7,532 nucleotides of DNA from Pseudomonadota bacterium (GTDB taxonomy: Bacteria; Pseudomonadota; Gammaproteobacteria; Steroidobacterales; Steroidobacteraceae), in assembly GCA_021779875.1 (NCBI GenBank), contig JAJXZV010000085.1, positions 1 through 7,532 of the forward strand. The letters run 5' to 3'. The notes beneath the pieces were generated by a model. That model had not been told where the DNA came from. It did no database searches and saw only the letters and a program-made list of their open reading frames with translations. The translations under genes were made by a program, and so were the position numbers. Below, piece by piece: positions 1 through 4,643 of the stretch. How positions within the stretch are numbered: the first letter of the stretch is position 1; each line of letters opens with the position of its first letter.

Positions 1-454
1 CGCGACCCTGGGGCCCGCGGCGCAGGCCCGCTACGAGATCGTCATCGACGATCCCGCCCGCGTGGCGCGCGCCATGGTCCAGGGACTCGCCTCCGTGCGC
101 GAGTATCGCAAGCGGATGAGCGACTCCTACGGATTCAACTGGCTGCTGCGGATCGCGCGGGACTTCCAGTCGCCTTTCGAGGTGACCCACGCCGCGATGC
201 GCGCATTGCGGCTGTCGCGCGATCAGCCCGTGCACGAGCGGGCGGCCAATCTGCGGCGCGTGTTCTCCGGCATCGTGGCGGGCAACATCAAGGATTACGG
301 CATCGAGGCGATCGAACGCGAGGGGCCGTTCGAGCTCTCCGGCGAGGCGGCCATCATGGAGCCGCTCGACCGGCTGCTGCGCTCGTTCGTGGCGCAGCGG
401 CGCATGAAGCTCGCGGGGGCCGATTACACGCCCTGCTATAGACTGGTGGCATGA
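1..454 (+). CDS. ppnN: PpnN (YgdH) nucleotide 5'-monophosphate nucleosidase, C-terminal part
   Basis: The frame is open from the window's left edge (first full codon at base 2) to TGA at 452-454, giving about 150 residues, roughly the last third of a protein that is about 454 aa in E. coli. The tail aligns by memory with E. coli PpnN/YgdH along its whole length: a YxIxIDD stretch, FNWxxRIAxDxQxPFE, DQPV, LRRxFSGIVAGN, then FVAQxRMKL and a final YxPCY. This is the C-terminal domain (Pfam DUF3412 family). The catalytic LOG-like Rossmann domain lies outside the window. Known role: cytosolic cleavage of purine and pyrimidine nucleoside monophosphates into base and ribose 5-phosphate, in E. coli modulated by (p)ppGpp. 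The stop codon overlaps the next gene's ATG (ATGA). The family call is very safe; the N-terminal part cannot be judged. Confidence 0.93.
   Translation, partial: ATLGPAAQARYEIVIDDPARVARAMVQGLASVREYRKRMSDSYGFNWLLRIARDFQSPFEVTHAAMRALRLSRDQPVHERAANLRRVFSGIVAGNIKDYGIEAIEREGPFELSGEAAIMEPLDRLLRSFVAQRRMKLAGADYTPCYRLVA
439..444 (+). promoter_or_regulatory. possible -10 element for a leaderless transcript of the 451 gene
   Basis: TAGACT (or the overlapping TATAGA at 437-442) sits inside the last codons of ppnN, and the next gene's ATG at 451 follows after 6 bases. No Shine-Dalgarno sequence is present and no good -35 is visible. The element uses an AGA arginine codon, uncommon in this GC-rich window. 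The same TAnnnT-N6-ATG spacing recurs before 2317 and 2443. Translational coupling through the ATGA overlap is the alternative, and both may operate. Confidence 0.35.
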
Positions 455-1161
455 CGCGGCTGCAGCGGATCCGTTACCGGTTCGACCTGCCGGACGGATC
501 GCAGAAGACGCTGGATTTCTTCTTCGACGCGGTGGACTTCCACCTGCTCAATCCGGCGCCGACCGAGCCGCCGTTCTGGACCGAACTCGCCTTCAACCGG
601 TGCTCCAACTGTCCGCTGGAGGGTGCCGGCCGCTGCCCGTCGGCGCTGCACATGGTCAAGCCCTTGGAGGGGCTCGAGGCGCTGGTGTCGTTCGACACCG
701 TGCGGGTCACGGTGACCCAGGCGGAGCGGACGGTCTTCGCCGAGATGTCGGTGCAGCAGGCGCTCAGTTCGGTGCTCGGCCTGGTCATGGCGACCGCCGG
801 ATGCCCGTGGACCGCGCATCTTCGCCCGATGGCCCGCTTCCACCTGCCGTTCGCGAACGAGGCGGAGACCATGTATCGCACGATCTCCATGTTCCTGGTC
901 GCGCGCCAGCTGGGCGGCGCCGACGCGCCCGCCGACGCGGGCGGCTTCGCGCCGCTTGCGAACCTGTACGCGAACCTGCACGACGTCAATCGGGCCATGG
1001 CGCGCCGTCTCGGCGCCGCGTCCCGCACCGATCCGGCGCGCAACGCCATGGCGCTGCTCGATTCCTACACGCTGCTGCTGCCGGAGGCGCTCGAATCGTT
1101 CGCGAGAGAGCTCGCGCCGCTGTTCGAGGCGTGGCGAGGCGGCGAACCGCCCTCGATTTAA
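451..1161 (+). CDS. conserved-looking protein of unknown function with CxxC-x7-C motif
   Basis: A 236-aa cytosolic-looking protein with no signal peptide or membrane segment. I do not recognise a characterised family. The N-terminus (residues 5-30) alternates charged and hydrophobic residues like a beta-rich domain. A cysteine cluster follows (C51, C54, C62, in RCSNCPL and RCPSA), with H67 just after and a GCPW motif at C118 followed by H123 and H131. These could bind a metal or an iron-sulfur cluster, which is inference from spacing only. The C-terminal half (about 100-225) looks helical, with NLYANLHDVN and a hydrophobic LDSYTLLLPEAL stretch. Its ATG overlaps the ppnN stop, so it may be coupled to ppnN, though a -10-like hexamer 6 bases upstream suggests its own leaderless message. 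Strong GC bias at third positions and an intact frame support a real gene. Confidence 0.85.
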   Translation: MTRLQRIRYRFDLPDGSQKTLDFFFDAVDFHLLNPAPTEPPFWTELAFNRCSNCPLEGAGRCPSALHMVKPLEGLEALVSFDTVRVTVTQAERTVFAEMSVQQALSSVLGLVMATAGCPWTAHLRPMARFHLPFANEAETMYRTISMFLVARQLGGADAPADAGGFAPLANLYANLHDVNRAMARRLGAASRTDPARNAMALLDSYTLLLPEALESFARELAPLFEAWRGGEPPSI

Positions 1162-1202
1162 CTTACGGCGACGACGACTGAGAGACGCATCGCAATGCGC
1201 GC

Positions 1203-1228
1203 CGGGGCGCGCTGCGCACGCGGCCCCG
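1203..1228 (+). terminator. GC-rich hairpin downstream of the 451-1161 gene, weak terminator candidate
   Basis: The arms 1203-1211 and 1219-1228 pair with one bulged base (CGGGG pairs with CCCCG, then the inner CGCG arm), leaving a 7-base loop. It lies about 40 bases after the stop at 1161. No U-tract follows, so it is not a classical intrinsic terminator. It ends two bases before the TGTGAC element at 1231. Confidence 0.25.
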
Positions 1229-1230
1229 CC

Positions 1231-1280
1231 TGTGACACAGTTCCTGTCGAGCGATCGGACCGGCCCTTACTGTCTTGGCC
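1231..1280 (+). promoter_or_regulatory. candidate promoter with CRP-like half-site and -10 for the 1281/1301 ORFs
   Basis: TGTGAC at 1231-1236 begins a TGTGA-N6-TC pattern with only a partial right half (TCCTG). TACTGT at 1268-1273 fits a -10 TAnnnT and is followed after 7 bases by ATG at 1281. If transcription starts at about 1281, the TGTGA motif is centred near -42, the class II activator position. No good -35 is seen, as expected for an activator-dependent promoter. The site is inferred and the right half-site is poor. Confidence 0.35.
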
Positions 1281-1304
1281 ATGAATGCGGGCATCACACG
1301 ATGA
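1281..1304 (+). CDS. possible 7-codon leader minicistron (MNAGITR)
   Basis: ATG at 1281 opens a 7-codon frame that ends in TGA at 1302-1304, overlapping the ATG of the 67-aa ORF at 1301 as ATGA. Seven bases upstream is the -10-like TACTGT, so the message could begin at this ATG and be leaderless. The 67-aa ORF has no Shine-Dalgarno sequence, so reinitiation after this minicistron would explain its translation. The peptide shows no attenuation-type codon run. The frame is short enough to arise by chance. Confidence 0.25.
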   Translation: MNAGITR

Positions 1305-1504
1305 GCGACCAGAAACCGACCACGCGCTACACGGGCGTGGATCGCCGCGCCCCCCGCAACGACGGGGCCGCCGGCGGATCCGCGCCGCGCGAGCCGTACA
1401 AGCCGGGCGGACGCCACTCGGCGATCACCAACAATCTCTACAGCTGGCACAGCTACAAGAACTGGACCGAAAAGATGCGCGGCTCCTGGGAAGACAAGAA
1501 ATAG
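1301..1504 (+). CDS. small basic protein of unknown function (67 aa)
   Basis: I do not recognise this protein. Residues 1-40 are hydrophilic and Gly/Pro/Arg-rich (VDRRAPR, then GGSAPREPYKPGG) and are probably disordered. Residues 41-67 are aromatic and charged (NNLYSWHSYKNW, then EKMRGSWEDKK) and could form an amphipathic helix. It has no signal peptide, membrane segment or cysteine. ATG 1301 was chosen because the stretch between the 1161 stop and 1301 looks non-coding, a promoter-like sequence lies just upstream, and ATGA links it to the 7-codon frame at 1281. Third positions are GC-rich as in neighbouring genes. The frame also runs open upstream to about 956, but that part lies mainly antiparallel in reading register to the previous gene and is taken as a shadow. 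The gene converges on parA with 23 bases between stops. The coding call is moderately secure; the function is unknown. Confidence 0.6.
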   Translation: MSDQKPTTRYTGVDRRAPRNDGAAGGSAPREPYKPGGRHSAITNNLYSWHSYKNWTEKMRGSWEDKK

Positions 1505-1527
1505 CCGAAGCGGCCGCCGCGCCTCGT

Positions 1528-2226
1528 TCAGATGCCGGCCGCCACCGGCGGCGTCGACTCCGACGGACCACGGGCCAGCTCCCGCGCCTTCAGCCAGGCG
1601 AGCAGCGGACGCCAGTCGTCGAGGTCCTGGGCCGCCTGGGCCGGCTTCATCTCGTGCAGTCCGATGCCCAGTTCGGCCGCGCGCACGTAGTTCTGCGAAT
1701 CCCGCAGCGTTGCCACGATCGGGATCCTCAAGGTCTCCAGGAAGCGCATCAGGGATTGATAGATCCGGGTGTTGCGCTTGACGCGATTGGCGACCACGCC
1801 GATCCGGTGCTCGTCCCGCCGGACTTTCGCGATCAGCAGCAGGTCGGCGATGCACTTCGAGCAGGCGTGGATGTCGATGTCGGACGGCATCACCGGCACG
1901 ATGATCGCGTCGGCATTGCGCGTCAGGTCCGGCATGCCCTGCGCGGGCACGGCCGCAGGAGTGTCGATCACCACGTGGCCGGCGTCCGCGGGCACGCGCA
2001 TCTGCCAGGCGCGGGTGACCCGGGAATTGCGCTCGAAGGTGGCGATGCCGTGGATGACGGGCTGCTCGGCGGTGCGCTTCCTGAGCCAGCGGGTGCTGGA
2101 GCCCTGCGGATCGTCGTCGGTCAGCAGCGGGTGGTCCCCGATGCTCGCGAAATAGCTCGCGAGATTGGTCGCAACCGTGGTTTTTCCCGAACCGCCCTTG
2201 GGATTCAGGACGAGGATTCGCTGCAT
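1528..2226 (-). CDS. ParA/MinD-type P-loop ATPase, orphan
   Basis: A 232-aa cytosolic ATPase of the ParA (SIMIBI) class. It carries the deviant Walker A KGGSGKTT at residues 10-17 with signature lysine K10 and P-loop K15, the switch-like DDDPQGSS at 37-44, and Walker B HVVIDTP at 84-90. The C-terminal half has ANRVKR and ATLRDSQNY, as in chromosomal ParA-family proteins. ParA proteins dimerise on ATP and bind DNA or membranes to position cargo. Usually a partner (ParB or a cargo adaptor) is encoded next door, but none is seen here, so the cargo is unknown. The start at 2226 is chosen because the family begins a few residues before the P-loop. A longer GTG start at 2277 would add 17 unmatched residues and cross the promoter. 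There is no Shine-Dalgarno site; a -35/-10 pair lies directly upstream, suggesting a leaderless or nearly leaderless message. Confidence 0.9.
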   Translation of the reverse strand: MQRILVLNPKGGSGKTTVATNLASYFASIGDHPLLTDDDPQGSSTRWLRKRTAEQPVIHGIATFERNSRVTRAWQMRVPADAGHVVIDTPAAVPAQGMPDLTRNADAIIVPVMPSDIDIHACSKCIADLLLIAKVRRDEHRIGVVANRVKRNTRIYQSLMRFLETLRIPIVATLRDSQNYVRAAELGIGLHEMKPAQAAQDLDDWRPLLAWLKARELARGPSESTPPVAAGI

Positions 2227-2234
2227 CGAGGCTG

Positions 2235-2263
2235 AGCGTACGCAGGCGTTCGCCGCGTGGCAA
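2235..2263 (-). promoter_or_regulatory. sigma70-type promoter of the parA-like gene
   Basis: On the minus strand TTGCCA (2263-2258, 5 of 6 matches to TTGACA) is separated by exactly 17 bases from TACGCT (2240-2235, TAnnnT). The start codon at 2226 begins 8 bases after the -10, so the predicted transcript has a leader of zero to two bases. This supports the 2226 start and fits the missing Shine-Dalgarno site. Confidence 0.5.
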
Positions 2264-2266
2264 GTC

Positions 2267-2282
2267 TGTGACCGCACTCACG
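2267..2282 (+). promoter_or_regulatory. CRP/Vfr/Clp-like palindromic operator between divergent genes
   Basis: TGTGA-CCGCAC-TCACG matches the CRP-family consensus TGTGA-N6-TCACA at 9 of 10 conserved positions. It lies between parA (minus) and the 30-aa ORF (plus). Its centre (2274.5) is about 42 bases upstream of the predicted start of the plus-strand transcript at 2316-2317, the class II activation position. It also abuts the parA -35 element, so a bound protein could affect both directions. A CRP-family regulator binding here is inference. Confidence 0.4.
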
Positions 2283-2304
2283 CCGCCGGACCGCCGCCGC
2301 TCCC

Positions 2305-2310
2305 TAGAAT
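2305..2310 (+). promoter_or_regulatory. -10 element for the 30-aa ORF, leaderless architecture
   Basis: TAGAAT (5 of 6 matches to TATAAT) is followed by 6 bases and then ATG at 2317, so a normal start site would coincide with the A of the ATG. No -35 is recognisable, but the CRP-like palindrome lies at the class II distance upstream. Confidence 0.45.
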
Positions 2311-2316
2311 CGCCCC

Positions 2317-2409
2317 ATGGAATGGGTGCTGCAGCTGGCCGATGAGATCGACGATGCGGTCGCGGCCCTTCGCCAGGGGCTTCTGGCGCTGCGCGCACGC
2401 TGGCCCTGA
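2317..2409 (+). CDS. putative 30-aa small protein of unknown function
   Basis: This short frame reads MEWVLQLADEIDDAV, then AALRQGLLALRARWP, and ends in TGA at 2407-2409. It looks like one amphipathic helix: an acidic patch (DEIDD, residues 9-13) in the first half, an arginine-bearing second half, and tryptophans near both ends. There is no signal peptide. I do not recognise a family. Support comes from a -10 and CRP-like site placed precisely for a leaderless start at its ATG, GC-rich third positions, and a stop just before the next gene's own promoter. It may act as a small partner of a neighbouring protein, but nothing in the sequence shows which. A chance frame of this length is possible. 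Confidence 0.45.
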   Translation: MEWVLQLADEIDDAVAALRQGLLALRARWP

Positions 2410-2430
2410 TGGGGCACGACGCAAATCGGC

Positions 2431-2436
2431 TAAGAT
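2431..2436 (+). promoter_or_regulatory. -10 element for the FKBP gene, leaderless architecture
   Basis: TAAGAT (TAnnnT) is followed by 6 bases and then the FKBP ATG at 2443, the same spacing as before the 30-aa ORF. No Shine-Dalgarno site lies upstream of the ATG. Only a poor -35 candidate (TGATGG at 2407-2412, 18-base spacer) is seen. Confidence 0.4.
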
Positions 2437-2442
2437 GCCGGC

Positions 2443-2919
2443 ATGAAGGCATCGAACCCGTTCGTTCCGCTGGTCGCCGCGCTCTGCGGCGCGTTCCTTT
2501 CCGGCTGTGCGCCGAAGCCGCCGGCCACCGCCGCCAACCCCACCAGCGCCGCCGCAGCGGCCACGCAGGGTGTGGCCGCGCTGGCGATCCTGGACCTCGC
2601 GCCCGGATCGGGTGAGGCCGTGGCACCGGGGCAGCGTGCTCTGGTGCAGTACACGGGCTGGCTGTACGACGCCGCGGCCCCGGATCACAAGGGCCGGGAA
2701 TTCGACAGCTCGCGCACCTCGGGGCAGCCGTTCGGGTTCGTGGTCGGTGCCGGCAACGTGATCAAGGGCTGGGACCAGGGCGTCGCCGGCATGAAGGTCG
2801 GCGGCAGCCGTCGCCTGACCATTCCCGCGGAGCTCGCCTACGGCGACGCCGGTGCGGGCGGCGTGATCCCGCCGGGCGCGACGCTGGTGTTCGACGTCGA
2901 TCTCGTCGCGATTCAATGA
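2443..2919 (+). CDS. FKBP-type peptidyl-prolyl isomerase, predicted lipoprotein
   Basis: The 158-aa protein starts with a lipoprotein signal peptide: K2, a hydrophobic stretch 7-19, and lipobox LSGC with C22 as the lipidation site. A23 rather than Asp follows, which by the +2 rule suggests outer-membrane sorting. An Ala/Pro/Thr-rich linker (about 23-45) leads into one FKBP domain (about 48-158) with family hallmarks: VQYTGWLYD, FDSSR, GNVIKGWDQGV, GMKVGGSRRLTIP, AYGD and PPGATLVFDVDL. The pocket aromatics (Y of YTG, F and D of FDSS, W of KGWD, Y of AYGD, F of LVFDV) are present, so prolyl cis-trans isomerase activity in envelope protein folding is expected. It has no long dimerisation domain as in FkpA or Mip, so it is a minimal form. 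Its stop overlaps the hydrolase ATG (ATGA), so the two form an operon. A -10-like hexamer lies 6 bases upstream. Confidence 0.92.
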   Translation: MKASNPFVPLVAALCGAFLSGCAPKPPATAANPTSAAAAATQGVAALAILDLAPGSGEAVAPGQRALVQYTGWLYDAAAPDHKGREFDSSRTSGQPFGFVVGAGNVIKGWDQGVAGMKVGGSRRLTIPAELAYGDAGAGGVIPPGATLVFDVDLVAIQ

Positions 2920-3608
2920 GCTCCGCCGATCCGCGCCAGCCCGCGCGTGCCGCGCCGGCGGTCGAGCGCACGAGCATTCCGGGGCCCGCCGGAGCCCTGG
3001 AGGCGGTCATCGAGGAGCCGGGCGGCTCGAGCCCCCACTTCGCGGTGGTCTGCCACCCGCACCCGCTGTACGGCGGCACCCTGGACAACAAAGTGGTCAC
3101 GACGGCGGCCCGCGCCCTGCAGCAGCTTAGGATTCCGACCGTGCGGTTCAATTTTCGCGGAGTGGGCGCGAGCGCCGGGCGATTCGACCAGGGGGTCGGT
3201 GAAACCGACGATGCGGCCGCCGTGGTCGAGTGGGGGATGCGGCGCTGGCCGGGCCGCTCCCTGGTGCTCGCCGGGTTCTCCTTCGGCGCCTACGTGGCGC
3301 TGCGCCTGGCGCGGACGCGGCCCGCCGCGCACACGATCCTGATCGCGCCGCCGGTGGCACTGTTCGCCTTCGCCGGGCTCGAGGCGCCGGCCGGGTCGTG
3401 GCTGGTGATCCAGGGGGACCAGGACGAGGTGGTCGATCCGGCGGGGGTGAATGCGTGGACGGCGACCTTCACGCCGCCGCCGCGCCTGGTGCTCATGCCC
3501 GGCGCGGGGCACTTCTTTCACGGCCGGCTCCCGGAATTGCGGGACGCCGTGATATCGCAAATCGATCCGGAGCGGCTGAACCCGCTCAACCGCCCCGAAT
3601 CCGCTTGA
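2916..3608 (+). CDS. alpha/beta hydrolase superfamily protein (COG2945-like)
   Basis: A 230-aa cytosolic hydrolase. The oxyanion-region motif HPHPLYGGTLDNKVV (47-61) and FNFRGVGAS (78-86) are typical of the COG2945-type alpha/beta hydrolases. The nucleophile elbow is GFSFG with S122, the acid is probably D170 in GDQDEVVD, and the catalytic histidine is H199 in GAGHFFHG, so the triad is intact. It has no signal peptide or lipobox. The substrate is unknown; members are predicted esterases or thioesterases. It overlaps the FKBP gene by ATGA and has no ribosome site of its own, so translational coupling is likely. It ends 6 bases before the HU stop on the other strand, and only a 5-bp hairpin (3602-3614, loop GAA) without a T-tract lies there, so its transcript may run into the HU gene antisense. 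Confidence 0.9.
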   Translation: MSSADPRQPARAAPAVERTSIPGPAGALEAVIEEPGGSSPHFAVVCHPHPLYGGTLDNKVVTTAARALQQLRIPTVRFNFRGVGASAGRFDQGVGETDDAAAVVEWGMRRWPGRSLVLAGFSFGAYVALRLARTRPAAHTILIAPPVALFAFAGLEAPAGSWLVIQGDQDEVVDPAGVNAWTATFTPPPRLVLMPGAGHFFHGRLPELRDAVISQIDPERLNPLNRPESA

Positions 3609-3614
3609 AAAGCG

Positions 3615-3926
3615 TCAGTTCACGAATTCCTTGAGGTTCTTCAGGGCGGCGATCCGCACCTTCTTGCTCGCGGGCTTCGCCTTGAACATCATCTTATCGC
3701 CGGTGAAGGGATTGACGCCCTCGCGCGCCTTGGTCGCGGGCTTCTTGACGACCTTCATCTTCATGAGGCCGGGCATGGTGAACATGCCGTGACCGCGCAG
3801 GCTCTTCTTGATCACGGTGGAGAGCGAGTCAAACACGGCTCCGACCTGCTTTTTGGAGAGCTCCGTTTCCTTGGAAATCGTCGCGAGAATCTCGGACTTG
3901 GTCGGTGCTGCATTCTTTTTCGCCAT
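3615..3926 (-). CDS. HU-family DNA-binding protein
   Basis: A 103-aa nucleoid protein. Its N-terminus is basic (MAKKNAAPTK), followed by the helical dimerisation region (about 11-45), the FTMPGLMKMKV strand (49-59), and the DNA-binding arm TKAREGVNPFTG (65-76) with the intercalating proline P73. The C-terminal KPASKKVRIAALKNLKEFVN corresponds to the last strand and helix of HU. Compared with canonical HU (about 90 aa, arm R-x-GRNPxTG), it has a short Lys/Ala extension, GVNPFTG instead of GRNPxTG, and methionines (KMMFKAKP) after the arm. It thus resembles the divergent HU variants of gammaproteobacteria rather than HupA or HupB. The start is fixed by AGGAG 8 bases upstream; an open extension to 4049 has no support. 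It is probably a single-gene transcript; yggT ends 165 bases upstream on the same strand. Confidence 0.92.
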   Translation of the reverse strand: MAKKNAAPTKSEILATISKETELSKKQVGAVFDSLSTVIKKSLRGHGMFTMPGLMKMKVVKKPATKAREGVNPFTGDKMMFKAKPASKKVRIAALKNLKEFVN

Positions 3927-3934
3927 AGATGAAT

Positions 3935-3939
3935 CTCCT
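3935..3939 (-). promoter_or_regulatory. strong Shine-Dalgarno site of the HU gene
   Basis: On the minus strand AGGAG lies 8 bases before ATG 3926. It decides the start over the longer open frame that reaches 4049, and it contrasts with the leaderless-looking genes at 0.4-2.5 kb. Confidence 0.8.
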
Positions 3940-3955
3940 ATTTTTACTTGCGACC

Positions 3956-3974
3956 GCGGACGTGGATCGTCCGC
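3956..3974 (-). repeat. perfect inverted repeat in the HU upstream region
   Basis: GCGGACG-TGGAT-CGTCCGC is a perfect 7-bp inverted repeat with a 5-base loop, 30 bases upstream of the HU start codon. In the HU mRNA it would form a stable hairpin just before the ribosome site; as DNA it could be an operator. No T-tract follows on either strand, so it is not an intrinsic terminator. I could not assign a convincing -35/-10 pair in 3927-4091, which otherwise is an AT-richer intergenic stretch. Confidence 0.5.
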
Positions 3975-4091
3975 ATCATCAACTCGGCGCCGAAAATAAC
4001 ACAGAAAAAAGCCGATGTTTAGCGCATGGGAAAAATATTGTTCGTGCACGCGAAGGCGCCGGAGCCTGTTTTTCCCGGGTCGAATCGATGT

Positions 4092-4619
4092 TCACCGCAC
4101 CAGCACCAGCAAAGCGCCTATCAGGATCGACACCCAGAGGACCGAGAAGTCGATCTGGCCGATCGGCGGAATCAGGCGCCGAACCGGCCTCAAGATCGGT
4201 TCGCAGAGCTGGGAGAGCAACCGTAAACCGGGACCATGGCCGCCGGGAGACAGCGCCGAACTCAGCCAATAGAGCAACAGGGCGAACAGGTACACGCGCA
4301 GCACCATCTCGACGAGGTCCTGGGCCGTCAGGCGCGGCAGCGCCGCCCATGGGATCCCGTAATGACCGAACAGCGCGAGCAGCAGCGCTTCGCGCGCGGC
4401 CGCGACCGCCGCCAGGGCGACCACGGTCGCGGTGTCGATCTTGCGCAGAGGCGGCAGCAGGCGGCGCAGCGGCAAGACGAGCCAGTTGGTGACCCGAACG
4501 ACGACGTCGGCCACCGGATCGCGGAAATCCGCGCGCACCCACTGCAACAACAGGCGCAGCAGAAATGCGAGCGTCAGGAGCCAGAGCAGGGTGTCGGCGA
4601 CGTATCGAATGGCTTCCAT
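4092..4619 (-). CDS. yggT: YggT family membrane protein
   Basis: A 175-aa inner-membrane protein with two YGGT repeats. Hydrophobic segments lie at about 8-28, 63-84, 101-123 and 157-174. Each repeat carries the family signature between segments: N45-x-LVLPLRRLLPPLRKID in the first half and CEPILRPVRRLIPPIGQIDFS (139-159) in the second. The role of YggT is not well defined; E. coli YggT has been linked to osmotic stress and the family to envelope or division functions, and a relative (YlmG) sits in gram-positive division clusters beside YlmE, the YggS homologue. It is the last gene of yggS-proC-yggT, starting 24 bases after the proC stop. Only a weak GGAAG lies upstream of the start. The length and two-repeat structure are normal for proteobacteria. 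Confidence 0.93.
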   Translation of the reverse strand: MEAIRYVADTLLWLLTLAFLLRLLLQWVRADFRDPVADVVVRVTNWLVLPLRRLLPPLRKIDTATVVALAAVAAAREALLLALFGHYGIPWAALPRLTAQDLVEMVLRVYLFALLLYWLSSALSPGGHGPGLRLLSQLCEPILRPVRRLIPPIGQIDFSVLWVSILIGALLVLVR

Positions 4620-4643
4620 GGGCGTTCTTCCGTCAATTGGGGT

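Noticed and set aside
1538..1552. Inverted repeat GCCGCC-ACC-GGCGGC as a terminator for the convergent 67-aa/parA pair
   Set aside because: It lies in the parA coding end, has no T-tract on either strand, and such repeats are frequent in GC-rich codons.
2227..2277. GTG start at 2277 for the ParA gene
   Set aside because: It would place the TTGCCA/TACGCT promoter inside the coding region and add 17 residues not expected before a ParA P-loop.
1163..2626. 487-aa open frame on the minus strand
   Set aside because: It overlaps the ParA gene in another frame and the 67-aa, 30-aa and FKBP genes antisense, and its translation is Arg/Pro/Ala-rich without domain features.
3927..4049. 41-residue N-terminal extension of the HU protein
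   Set aside because: The good AGGAG site and the family N-terminus both place the start at 3926; the extension crosses the inverted repeat and AT-rich leader.
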